DNA of 64,000 nucleotides, taken from Muricauda sp. MAR_2010_75 (GTDB taxonomy: Bacteria; Bacteroidota; Bacteroidia; Flavobacteriales; Flavobacteriaceae). The stretch spans positions 372,001 to 436,000 of the forward strand of contig NZ_JQNJ01000001.1 in the NCBI RefSeq assembly GCF_000745185.1, in the 5' to 3' direction. The notes below the pieces were generated by a model. The model had not been told where the DNA came from. It saw nothing but the letters and a program-made list of their open reading frames with translations, and made no database searches. The position numbers and the translations under genes are program-made. This document shows positions 17,190 through 24,841 of the stretch, in pieces. Within the stretch, counting starts at the first letter, position 1. Every line of letters begins with the position of its first letter.

Positions 17190-18929
17190 TTATTTAAACT
17201 TATAGATGATTTCTGTTGGCTTATATCCTATACGATGCGCATTGACTTGAATGGTCTGCCCTTTTTTGAGTGATATGTTACCACCGGTGTAAACATTCCA
17301 CGGCTTGGGCACGGTCACTGTTTTTTTGTTGTTATGTGGCATTAGGTAGAAAAAGTCCCAAGTTTTTATGTCCCGTACCAAGGTGGAATCCGCTACATTG
17401 TCCTTGAATATTCGATAACCTATGGAGGCACCATCGGTGGCACATGAAAGTGTTACACCTTCCTTGCTTTTTTTTATGACTGGTTTTTCGGTCATAGGGG
17501 CATCATCCTTACCTTTCCACCACATGTTCCTGACCATTTCTTTTTCTGGAATTTTACCGGTGTCCCCAACAACTTCCAGCCAGTTAAAAAGTACTTCTTT
17601 CAACTCGTTTTTCTTGTCTTGGTATGCGGGGTCGTCTGCTAGATTGTGTACTTCGTCCGGATCTTTGGTGGTATAATAGAATTCTTCTTGCGGTTTTGGC
17701 GTATTGAACCAGTCCGAAAGGTATGGATTGGTAATCTTGCCTGCATCCCTCATATCAATGATTTCCTGCATGCTGACCATTTGTCTTCTGTAGGCCAAAT
17801 CCTGGTATTTGGGCAATTCGGGATGAAAATTATAAACGTACCTAAAGGTCCCATCGGTCACAGAGCGAACTCTATCATATTTATCCGCCATTCTATCCCT
17901 GCCGGCAAATACATATTGGTTCTTTTCACTTCCCGATTTTGGGCCCAAAAATGGCTTGCCCTGCAAGTAGTCTGGAATATCAGCCCTGGCAATGGATAAC
18001 ATACTGGGGGCGAAATCAACGGAACTGATCAAGTCATTGTTCACGGTACCGGCCATTTCAGATCCTGGATGTTTCACAACAAATGGGATATGGGTGCCTC
18101 TCTCCAAGATTTCACGTTTCATCCAGGGCAAATTGCCTCCATGATCACTATAAAAGATCACATAACTATCATCATAGACCCCATCTTTTTTTAGTTGTTG
18201 GATCAATTCTCCCACATCACTGTCCATTTGCTCAATCCGAGTATACAAGGCAGCCTTGTCGTGCCTCATTTGTTCCGTATTCTGGTAATAAAGGGGCAGC
18301 ACCATTTTAGATGGATCGTAGTAGAGGGAATCTGGAGGAGAAATGATTTGGGACTCATGCGAAATGGCAAAGTTAAAGACACTGAAGAAAGGTTGCCCAG
18401 CCTTCCTGTTTTGGTAGGAGGCACCAATACTGCTTTCGTCCCAAACGGTCACGGGCTCCTCAAATTGATAATCTTCTTTTGCGTTGTTCGATGTGTAATA
18501 CCCAACTTTTCTCAGATACTCGGGAAAAGCCTTGACTTTTGGTGGTAACACGGCCGAATAGCTGGGGACCCCTTCGGGCATCAATTTTGAGTTGTTATGA
18601 GTAGTTCTCATATGGGAAGTCCCGATGGAGATCTGGTTCATTCCCGTAATGATAGAGGACCTACTTGGGGCACAGACCCCAGCAGTCGTATATACCCGCG
18701 TATACCTAACGCCATCCCTTGCCAGTGCGTCAATATTGGGAGTCCGCACAGTGGCATCCCCATAAACCCCGATATAGGGGGAAATATCTTCACAAACGAT
18801 CCAAACAATATTAGATTTGGTCTGGGAAAATGTGTGCGCGGTGAAAATAAATATAAGAAGAATCGTAAATCGTTTGGTAATCGTTCTTAAAAATAATGTT
18901 ACAGTATGCGAAAAAGAATCAAAAATCAT
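17190..18929 (-). CDS. S1-family sulfatase, heparan N-sulfatase-like
   Basis: The sulfatase signature is GVCAPSRSSIITGMNQ, with Cys86 counted from the ATG at 18929; a GTG at 18950 would add seven residues without improving the signal peptide (RFTILLIFIFTAHTFSQ). Metal-site text NIVWIVCEDISPYIGVYGD and FYSDHGGNLPWMKREILERG fits the sulfamidase-like S1 branch. After the sulfatase fold, residues from about 500 form a beta-rich tail resembling chitobiase C-terminal/Fn3-associated domains. It is the first gene of the sulfatase-sulfatase-FGE-GH3 operon, and an IS481-like element ends only 77 bp upstream of its start. Confidence 0.92.
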   Translation of the reverse strand: MIFDSFSHTVTLFLRTITKRFTILLIFIFTAHTFSQTKSNIVWIVCEDISPYIGVYGDATVRTPNIDALARDGVRYTRVYTTAGVCAPSRSSIITGMNQISIGTSHMRTTHNNSKLMPEGVPSYSAVLPPKVKAFPEYLRKVGYYTSNNAKEDYQFEEPVTVWDESSIGASYQNRKAGQPFFSVFNFAISHESQIISPPDSLYYDPSKMVLPLYYQNTEQMRHDKAALYTRIEQMDSDVGELIQQLKKDGVYDDSYVIFYSDHGGNLPWMKREILERGTHIPFVVKHPGSEMAGTVNNDLISSVDFAPSMLSIARADIPDYLQGKPFLGPKSGSEKNQYVFAGRDRMADKYDRVRSVTDGTFRYVYNFHPELPKYQDLAYRRQMVSMQEIIDMRDAGKITNPYLSDWFNTPKPQEEFYYTTKDPDEVHNLADDPAYQDKKNELKEVLFNWLEVVGDTGKIPEKEMVRNMWWKGKDDAPMTEKPVIKKSKEGVTLSCATDGASIGYRIFKDNVADSTLVRDIKTWDFFYLMPHNNKKTVTVPKPWNVYTGGNISLKKGQTIQVNAHRIGYKPTEIIYKFK

Positions 18930-19005
18930 GTTGTACAAGATTGGCTTCACTAATTAGAGCGATCCATTTTCCTTTTATAGACAAGATTTTGATTTTTTTT
19001 TCTAG

Positions 19006-19974
19006 TGTGCTACTTCAGCTAAAATGGCAATAAACTCTCATTCTTTTAAGTGAAACATTAAAATCTCATAGGGTGTCTTTCCCTTAAATGCACCTTGTGT
19101 TCTATAAAGTTATAAAAGTCTTCCCATTGTTTTATTTTCTTGTTCAAATCAACATCATCAGAATAATCTAGTAGTTGATAAAACTCTTTCTTGTCCGTGA
19201 GGTGTGATCGTTCCACCTTTCCGTGAGCTGTGGTCTTCCTGGCTCTATGTAACGGTGCTCCATGCCAAGGTCCTTCACGTGCCAATTGAACCTAGATTGG
19301 AACTCATGTCAATTGTCTGTCTGGACTGCATGGATTCGGAAAGGGAACTTATTGGCAACATAATCCATAAAGTCAATGGAACTTGACTGGTTGTGACTTT
19401 CATATACTTTCAATGCCCTGATACGCGTGTAATCATCAATGGCCGTGTACTGATATCGTTTTATCTTTTTTCCTTCGTTGGTGTGGAAAATCAAGAATTT
19501 AACATCCACTTGGACATGGTGTCCCGGAGTTTCCTTGGCGTAACGTTTAGGTCCCATCGCTTTTCTGGTAACTGCTCGTTTGAGCGGTTTGATACCGTTT
19601 CTTTTAAGGGTCCTATAAACACTTGATTCAGAAATATTGATGTCATGGTATCTTTCCAAGTACCATTTGATACGCCATGCGCCAAGTTTGTATTTCCTTC
19701 TAAGGTCCAATATCAGATCAACCGTTTTTTGATTGATTCTATTGGGGTAGGTATCCGCTTCCCTTTTTTTCCTTAAAAGACCCTCTGTCCCATACTAATC
19801 ATACTTTCTTTTCCAGCTAAAGAAAGTGCTCCTGCTCACATTGAACATCTCACAGGTTTCCTTGACCTTTCCATAATCTATTGCAAAGTCCAATACCCTC
19901 AGTTTGAACTTCCATCTCAAAAGTGTCTCTTTAAATATTATCAAAATAGTACACTTTTAGTTGACGTAGTCACA
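19006..19974 (-). mobile_element. IS481-like insertion sequence, decayed
   Basis: The 969-bp element is bounded by imperfect inverted repeats: TGTGCTACTTCAGCTAAAA on the plus strand at 19006 and TGTGACTACGTCAACTAAAA on the minus strand from 19974. It encloses a single broken transposase frame on the minus strand. No clear target duplication is seen. It sits directly upstream of the sulfatase operon and has the same orientation. Confidence 0.75.
19058..19917 (-). pseudogene. IS481/IS3-type integrase-core transposase with two stops and a frameshift
   Basis: Reading from about 19917: WKFKLRVLDFAIDYGKVKET and FNVSRSTFFSWKRKYD (HTH), then TAG at 19795-19797, then LRRKYKLGAWRIKWYLERYH and the integrase core HVQVDVKFLI and YTAIDDYTRIRAL. 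After VQTDN comes TGA at 19309-19311 in place of the usual Gly codon, followed by HEFQSRFNWHVKDLGMEHRY. A one-base loss near 19235 shifts the frame into KVERSHLTDKKEFYQLLDY. All three defects lie in otherwise conserved text, so the gene is dead. Confidence 0.8.
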
Positions 19975-20189
19975 TACATGAACAAGTAACAGGGAGCCTT
20001 CAGGAGGTCCTACATTCTACATAAATAATATACAACCTAAAGTCTCACTTAAAGGGGAGGGATTTTCCCTGGATAAATATAATAAAATCGAGCACTTATG
20101 TATATTAGTTAATACTTAATCTGACAATCTCAATATATTAGTTTAACCCTTGAATTAGTGGAAACGCCAGACATAGTATATCATCTTCG
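19975..20189. other. Intergenic stretch without recognisable gene
   Basis: AT-rich sequence between the IS481-like element and the IS21 fragment. I see no protein-like frame, no RNA gene and no terminator here. Confidence 0.5.
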
Positions 20190-20469
20190 TCGGGTCAAAG
20201 TGAGTGTAGCTGGCCAGTGAAAGTGAGCCACTTTTGATTTGTGCTGTTTGTAAAGTCCCAAAGGTCTTTTTTTGCCAAAGAGGACCATGGCGAACAAGCA
20301 GGTAGACGTGCAAAAATAAATAGATATTCAAATTCTACACCTGGGGTGTGAGCAAGCGGCGGATAAGCCAGAAGTTAGGCATCTTCCGAACACGGTGGAC
20401 AAGCACATCGATTTCTCTAAGCTTTACCGCTTGACGACATATGAGGTGGAGAATATTTATACTCCTTGA
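20190..20469 (+). mobile_element. IS21-family remnant: terminus plus 5' end of istA
   Basis: From ATG at 20287 the text MANKQVDVQK is followed by a stop and then, in shifting frames, by pieces of an IstA N-terminus (ILHLG, an HTH-like stretch, NTVDKHIDFSKLYRLTTYEV) up to a stop near 20469. Upstream, GGCCAGTGAAAGTGAGCCAC at about 20213 resembles an IS21 terminal box. Only the first 60 or so codons remain. Confidence 0.55.
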
Positions 20470-20576
20470 TGGGCTAAAATCAAGCTCTTCTGATATGAAA
20501 TGACTTATTTAAAATGATTTCAATATCTTTCTTTAAAAAGTTCGAATTCTGTCCTGCCGAGGTCACGAATAAATCG

Positions 20577-20607
20577 AAAAGCAAGCAAAATCATAAAGCT
20601 TGCTTTT
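20577..20607. terminator. Hairpin terminator
   Basis: AAAAGCAAGC pairs perfectly with GCTTGCTTTT across an 11-nt loop and is followed by more T residues on the plus strand. Symmetric A- and T-runs would allow use in both directions. It lies downstream of the minus-strand enolase-family gene and after the istA fragment. Confidence 0.65.
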
Positions 20608-20699
20608 TTGATTTTGCGCCTTTTTGATTTTCAGCGCGTAGCGCTAAGGACGCGAAACCATCCTGCCGCGGTCACTGGGCAGCAATGCCAAACAAATGG

Positions 20700-20733
20700 A
20701 AAACCTTGCAAAATCCACTAATTGCAAGGTTTT
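20700..20733 (-). terminator. Terminator of the enolase-superfamily gene
   Basis: AAAACCTTGCA and TGCAAGGTTTT form a perfect 11-bp stem 41 bp past the stop codon of the gene ending at 20774. The loop is 12 nt and the stem ends in a short T-run on both strands. Confidence 0.7.
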
Positions 20734-20773
20734 CTTAGGTTTTGGCCAAACCCAATCTTCTACTAAGAAAATA

Positions 20774-22075
20774 CTATTCAAAAAAAGGTATTCCGGGTGT
20801 GGCATATTTCCGCATGGCTTCCTGATTGATCTCTACGCCAAGTCCAGGTTTATCTGGTAATGGTATGTAACCGTCCTTAGTTAAAAAATCATCCCCTTCA
20901 AAAGTGACTATTTCCTTATACATATCATTTTCATGGAAGTAAATCTGCCATTCAAGGATAAGGAAATTTGGCACGGCCGCGCAAACATGTGCCGAAGATA
21001 CGGCTCCAAGATATGAGGCGACCATATGCGGTGCAAAAGGGGTATTATAGGTATTGGCCATATTAGCTATGCGCAATCCTTCTCCCAAACCTCCGCATTT
21101 TTGAAGATCAGGCATAATAACGTCTACGGCACCAATTTCAAAGGGATGCCTAAACCCATAGGTCAAGTACCAATTTTCGCCACCGCAAATGGGAGTGGTA
21201 GTGGATTCACGAATACGTGCATACGACTCCGGAACCTCAGCAGGCACTGGTTCTTCCAACCACATGAGATTGTAAGGCTCTAAAGCTTTGGCTATTTTCA
21301 TGCCCGAAGCTTCATCAAATCTACCATGACAGTCCACACAAATATCAATGTCCGGGCCTACAGCCTCACGAACCGCAGCAATTTGGGCTTCCATACGCCG
21401 TAGTTCCGGAATACTTACACTCCAGTTGTACGGATCCAATTTATTGGGATCCTGACGATCATCAATATCAAATTTTACCGCAGTAAAACCGTATTTGTCC
21501 ACATCTTCCTTGGCTCTTCTACCCATCTCTGTTGGTTCAAGCCGACTTCCCGCCGTATCGCAGTAAACTCGGATTTTATCACGGAATTTGCCACCCATTA
21601 ATTGGTAAACGGGCAATCCCAAAGCCTTGCCCACTAAATCCCACAATGCTGTTTCCAAAGCTGTCATCACACAGACATACATACCGGCCTGGGCTCCTTT
21701 AAAGAGACCTCCCCTGCGCATTTCTTCTTGGAGTCGATTAATGTTCAAGGGGTTTTGACCAATCAAGTGATTTTTAGCCAAGTGGTGCACAACGTGGTAT
21801 GTTCCGTAAACCCCGTCAACACCCTGGCCATGGCCAACGATATCCTGATTGGTGTAGATTTTCACGAAAAGACTGTGCTCATTGCGAATAAACCCGCATT
21901 TCACCGCCGTGATCTTAAGATCGGACGGTGCTGATGATTTTGGTGTTCTTTCCATAGAGGATGCCAACCCATTATAGGAAGTGGCCAACATTGCACCGCT
22001 AATACCCAAAGTGGTCCTGGACAAAAAAGAACGGCGCGACGTCTTTTTGCCAACGGACGAAGAAAATAATTTCAT
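20774..22075 (-). CDS. Enolase-superfamily dehydratase/racemase with Tat signal (galactonate dehydratase-like)
   Basis: From ATG at 22075 the 433-residue product begins with a Tat signal (SRRSFLSRTTLGISGAML), so it is exported folded. The mandelate racemase/muconate lactonizing fold is clear: FTAVKFDID with the catalytic-Lys region, DICVDCHGRFD (first metal ligand), LMWLEEPVPAE, PICGGENWYL, DVIMPDLQKCGG and a C-terminal FAPHMVASYLG with the candidate base His. These enzymes dehydrate or isomerise sugar acids; an acid of the degraded glycan is a reasonable guess. Export is unusual for this family. A longer frame from TTG at 22180 would read through the hexamer repeat as Lys-Ser repeats and is rejected. 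Confidence 0.82.
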   Translation of the reverse strand: MKLFSSSVGKKTSRRSFLSRTTLGISGAMLATSYNGLASSMERTPKSSAPSDLKITAVKCGFIRNEHSLFVKIYTNQDIVGHGQGVDGVYGTYHVVHHLAKNHLIGQNPLNINRLQEEMRRGGLFKGAQAGMYVCVMTALETALWDLVGKALGLPVYQLMGGKFRDKIRVYCDTAGSRLEPTEMGRRAKEDVDKYGFTAVKFDIDDRQDPNKLDPYNWSVSIPELRRMEAQIAAVREAVGPDIDICVDCHGRFDEASGMKIAKALEPYNLMWLEEPVPAEVPESYARIRESTTTPICGGENWYLTYGFRHPFEIGAVDVIMPDLQKCGGLGEGLRIANMANTYNTPFAPHMVASYLGAVSSAHVCAAVPNFLILEWQIYFHENDMYKEIVTFEGDDFLTKDGYIPLPDKPGLGVEINQEAMRKYATPGIPFFE

Positions 22076-22080
22076 TGAAT

Positions 22081-22110
22081 TTGATTTTGATTTTGATTTT
22101 GATTTTGATT
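22081..22110. repeat. Hexanucleotide tandem repeat (TTGATT) x5
   Basis: Five perfect TTGATT units on the plus strand, with an imperfect sixth (TTGAAT) overlapping the start codon. They end five bases upstream of the ATG of the Tat enolase-family gene, where a ribosome-binding region would lie (AATCAA units on the coding strand). Copy number changes by slippage would alter leader length without changing any frame. Confidence 0.9.
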
Positions 22111-22266
22111 TGTAAACTACTAAATATACTAAAAATGAAAATAGGTTTTTAAGGGAATGCCAGCACGTAGGTACGGACAAATGGAGAAAGGAAGTAAGTA
22201 ATAAAACTTGCTTTTATAGTTTTTGATTTTCAATACGCGGAGACAGGAAGGGGCAGCAATGCCAAA

Positions 22267-22761
22267 TTAATCGAGTTTTCGCTCCAGCACATAATCATCC
22301 ATTACATAGCCCCCGCCAATATCCTGCACTATGGAATCCACGTTGAGGAAGCCCATTTTTTCATAGGCGGCAATGGAGTCTGAATTATACTTGTTTACAG
22401 TCAACCTAATTTTGGCAAGATTAAGCTCTTTGGCTTGCGATTGCATAAAGGAAAGGCCCACTTTAGCCACTCCATTTCCTCTTGCCGATTTTAAGACATA
22501 CAACTTACTCAAAAAGAGAGCATCCTCATTGATACTATAAGAAAAATATCCAACAAACTCATCTTTAAATTGGAGTAGGTAATACGCAATTCCCTTTTCC
22601 AATTGCTCTTGAATTGCGTTTTCAGATTGAAACTTATCTAGCATATAGTTTACCTGCTCCAATCCGATGATGGGGGTGTAATGTTCGGTCCAAATGATTT
22701 TTGCCAAATCGGCCACTACACCAATATTTGCTTTTAATTTTACTGGTACGATGTTGATCAT
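22267..22761 (-). CDS. GNAT-family N-acetyltransferase
   Basis: The 164-residue protein has the GNAT layout: beta-strand FVGYFSYSINEDALFLSKLY, the acetyl-CoA pyrophosphate loop VLKSARGNGVAKVGL (R/Q-x-x-G-x-G/A type), and motif B LAKIRLTVNKYNSDSIAAYE with the usual YEKMGF. It acetylates an amine of unknown identity. It lies 119 bp downstream of the RidA-fusion gene on the same strand and could be the last gene of the ECF41-controlled operon or have its own promoter. Confidence 0.85.
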   Translation of the reverse strand: MINIVPVKLKANIGVVADLAKIIWTEHYTPIIGLEQVNYMLDKFQSENAIQEQLEKGIAYYLLQFKDEFVGYFSYSINEDALFLSKLYVLKSARGNGVAKVGLSFMQSQAKELNLAKIRLTVNKYNSDSIAAYEKMGFLNVDSIVQDIGGGYVMDDYVLERKLD

Positions 22762-22880
22762 TCCTTAAAATAATTAGGTTGCCCTTATTGTAAACCAAAT
22801 TAAAGGAAAAACCTGCAAAATCCATTGGACAAGAGGATTCTAAGCATTTTTAAACCCTTATTTATCTATTTAAGAAAGCT

Positions 22881-23651
22881 CTACGCATTTACAATGCTGG
22901 GGTAATTGCCCAAAATCCACCATTTATGGTCTTCCCTGACCAAGACTATCAAAGATTCAAATTGCAATTCTTTGCTTTTTAACCTCACCCTAGCGTAGGC
23001 CAAATCGTCCAAAACCTCTACATGGATTGTCTCCATTGTTCTGGGAATTCCCCCAAAGGTACCGTCTTTGACCAGCCCAATGTATTCCTCCTTATCCAAA
23101 TGAAAAATCCCTTTTTGGGTAAAAAAGCCAGATTGCACATTTCGGTAGTTCTTGTGAAGGGTACTGGCCAAAAGTTCAACATCATTAGTATCACCTCCCT
23201 TTATAAAGGCATTTAAGGTTTCCATTACTTCTGTGGATTGCATATTGGGTTGTTTTATTGCGGTTACCTGTATTTCAATTTTCATTCTTGGGTCCGAAAG
23301 TCCTGCGGCGATCATTGTGGCAGCTGGCTTGGACGTACCAAAGTGGTTTCTCAATAGGGGCCAGCATGCTTCAAAATCACTTGCATTTGGTAGGATATAC
23401 GTAATCCTAACCACATCTTCTAAACTAGCATTGGCATTTTGCAGGGCATTTTGGATATTTCTGATGCATTGATCAGCCTGAACCACTATATCATCGGATA
23501 TGGTCATGGTTTCATAATCAAATCCCGTGGTTCCCGAAACAAAAATCCAATTGCCACATACCAAGGCCCTTGAGTATCCAATTTGTTCTTCAAAAGTTGA
23601 CCCGGAGGTAATATGTTGTTTTCTCATTGGTATCATTTTTTTAATTTTCAT
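22881..23651 (-). CDS. RidA-like protein fused to an NTF2/SnoaL-like domain
   Basis: Residues about 9-130 form a Rid/YjgF domain (ALVCGNWIFVSGTTGFDYET, VVRITYILPNASDF, MKIEIQVTAIKQ). Residues about 140-256 form a separate alpha+beta cone domain like NTF2/SnoaL or DUF4440 proteins (NAFIKGGDTNDVELLASTLH, IHVEVLDDLAYARVRL, DHKWWILGNYPSI). Canonical RidA has an Arg in a PARS/T motif that is needed for imine hydrolysis; here the text is KPAATMI, so deamination activity is doubtful. The gene follows the cupin gene by 13 bp. A second start at 23627 would drop eight residues. Confidence 0.8.
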   Translation of the reverse strand: MKIKKMIPMRKQHITSGSTFEEQIGYSRALVCGNWIFVSGTTGFDYETMTISDDIVVQADQCIRNIQNALQNANASLEDVVRITYILPNASDFEACWPLLRNHFGTSKPAATMIAAGLSDPRMKIEIQVTAIKQPNMQSTEVMETLNAFIKGGDTNDVELLASTLHKNYRNVQSGFFTQKGIFHLDKEEYIGLVKDGTFGGIPRTMETIHVEVLDDLAYARVRLKSKELQFESLIVLVREDHKWWILGNYPSIVNA

Positions 23652-23664
23652 AGTGATTCGTGAG

Positions 23665-24186
23665 TTACTTTTTGGTCAGCTCCAATTGGTTTTGATCCAC
23701 TGGAAAACTATCGTACTTGTTATACAGTTTTTGATGCTTTTCTGGATCTATCGGGTCTTCACCCAATATCTGATGTAAACCTTTAAAAAATCCCTCTCTT
23801 TTCATTGAAGGGGTAAAAACAAGCATCAACTTAACTATGGTATCAGAATCATTTTTAAATCCATGTGGCGTAAACCTGGGAATGAAAACCACAGCACCTT
23901 TGGAAAGCTGTTTTGTTTCAGTGCCATGCATCACCGTTAACGTACCCTCGGTTACTATAAAAGTTTCATCCATAAACCGATGGTAATGCAAATGTGCCCC
24001 AATGGCCATGGGTTGTAGGATAATTTCGTAAATACCCATTTGGTCGTTGGTGAGGTCGCTGGTAACCTTAAATGTGAACGATCCACTGCCCAGTTCCATT
24101 TTCTCTCCTTCACTTGGATAAATGATGTGGGAATTGTCTACCAACGTATCTTCAAGATAATTTTCTTCCTTGATGTCCATTATCAA
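23665..24186 (-). CDS. Cupin-domain protein
   Basis: A 173-residue single-domain cupin: motif 1 is GAHLHYHRFMDETFIVTEGT with His-x-His and Glu metal ligands, and motif 2 is FIPRFTPHGFKND with the last His. Such proteins bind a metal and act as dioxygenases, isomerases or small-molecule sensors; the role here is unknown. Its start overlaps the azoR-like stop by 4 bp (ATGA type), so the two are translationally coupled. Confidence 0.88.
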   Translation of the reverse strand: MIMDIKEENYLEDTLVDNSHIIYPSEGEKMELGSGSFTFKVTSDLTNDQMGIYEIILQPMAIGAHLHYHRFMDETFIVTEGTLTVMHGTETKQLSKGAVVFIPRFTPHGFKNDSDTIVKLMLVFTPSMKREGFFKGLHQILGEDPIDPEKHQKLYNKYDSFPVDQNQLELTKK

Positions 24187-24779
24187 TTTTGATTAAAGCA
24201 TTGTGTTATTTGTTCCTTTGTGGATCTAAATCGGTTTGCGGAACCTTCATGGGTGGTGCCATAAATGGAGAAAGTGTCCACCTCCACAATCCCAATAAAG
24301 TTTAAAATACCTTGGAGGTATCTTTCCACACCATCCGGTGATTCCCCGTTTATGGGCATTCCTCCCCTAGAAACGATTACCGCCGCTTTTTTCCCAGAAA
24401 GCAACCCTTTTCTAGTATAATTTTCTGGATCATAGCCAAAAGTCCTGTTGATGCGCACTACATGATCTATATAGGCTTTTAAGGTGCTGGGAGTGGCATA
24501 ATTATATACCGGTGAGCTTATCAATACGGTGTCTGCCGATTCCAATTCATCAATCAGCATATTGGATATGTGCAGGCCATTGTCACTGACCTCGGTAGTG
24601 TTGAATGCGGAAAAGACCGATTGTGTAAGATGCGGCATCTCAAATTTTTCCAAATCTCGATAAACTACCTTTGATGCTGGATGGAGTTCCCTCCACAGGG
24701 TTTCGTAATGATCGGCTGCATTTCTACTGAAGGAATCCTCTACGTTAAAACTTGAATCAATTCTTAAAAGTGTTTTCAT
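24183..24779 (-). CDS. azoR: FMN-dependent NADH:quinone oxidoreductase/azoreductase
   Basis: The 198-residue flavodoxin-like protein begins LLRIDSSFNVEDSFSRNAAD (FMN phosphate-binding loop). It continues with SSPVYNYATPSTLKAYIDHV, the characteristic active-site stretch of AzoR, and AVIVSRGGMPINGESPDG. AzoR enzymes reduce quinones and azo compounds by two-electron transfer and protect against electrophile stress in the cytoplasm. It is the first gene after an ECF41-type promoter at 24801-24827. Confidence 0.88.
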   Translation of the reverse strand: MKTLLRIDSSFNVEDSFSRNAADHYETLWRELHPASKVVYRDLEKFEMPHLTQSVFSAFNTTEVSDNGLHISNMLIDELESADTVLISSPVYNYATPSTLKAYIDHVVRINRTFGYDPENYTRKGLLSGKKAAVIVSRGGMPINGESPDGVERYLQGILNFIGIVEVDTFSIYGTTHEGSANRFRSTKEQITQCFNQN

Positions 24780-24800
24780 ACCTCTTCGTTTTATCCAATA

Positions 24801-24827
24801 GACAAATGAAGAAGCGTTTACGTGACA
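24801..24827 (-). promoter_or_regulatory. ECF41-type promoter for the azoR-cupin-ridA operon
   Basis: On the minus strand: TGTCACG, 16 nt, TGTC. The known ECF41 consensus is TGTCACA, 16 nt, CGTC. The -10 box ends 21 bp upstream of the azoR start, leaving a short leader. The same architecture occurs upstream of the ECF41 gene itself. Confidence 0.8.
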
Positions 24828-24841
24828 ACGATTGGGAATTT

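Noticed and set aside
22081..22110. Tandem repeat as a CRISPR or as Lys-Ser coding repeat
   Set aside because: Units are 6 bp with no spacers, so not CRISPR; coding use needs a TTG start at 22180 and would bury the Tat signal.
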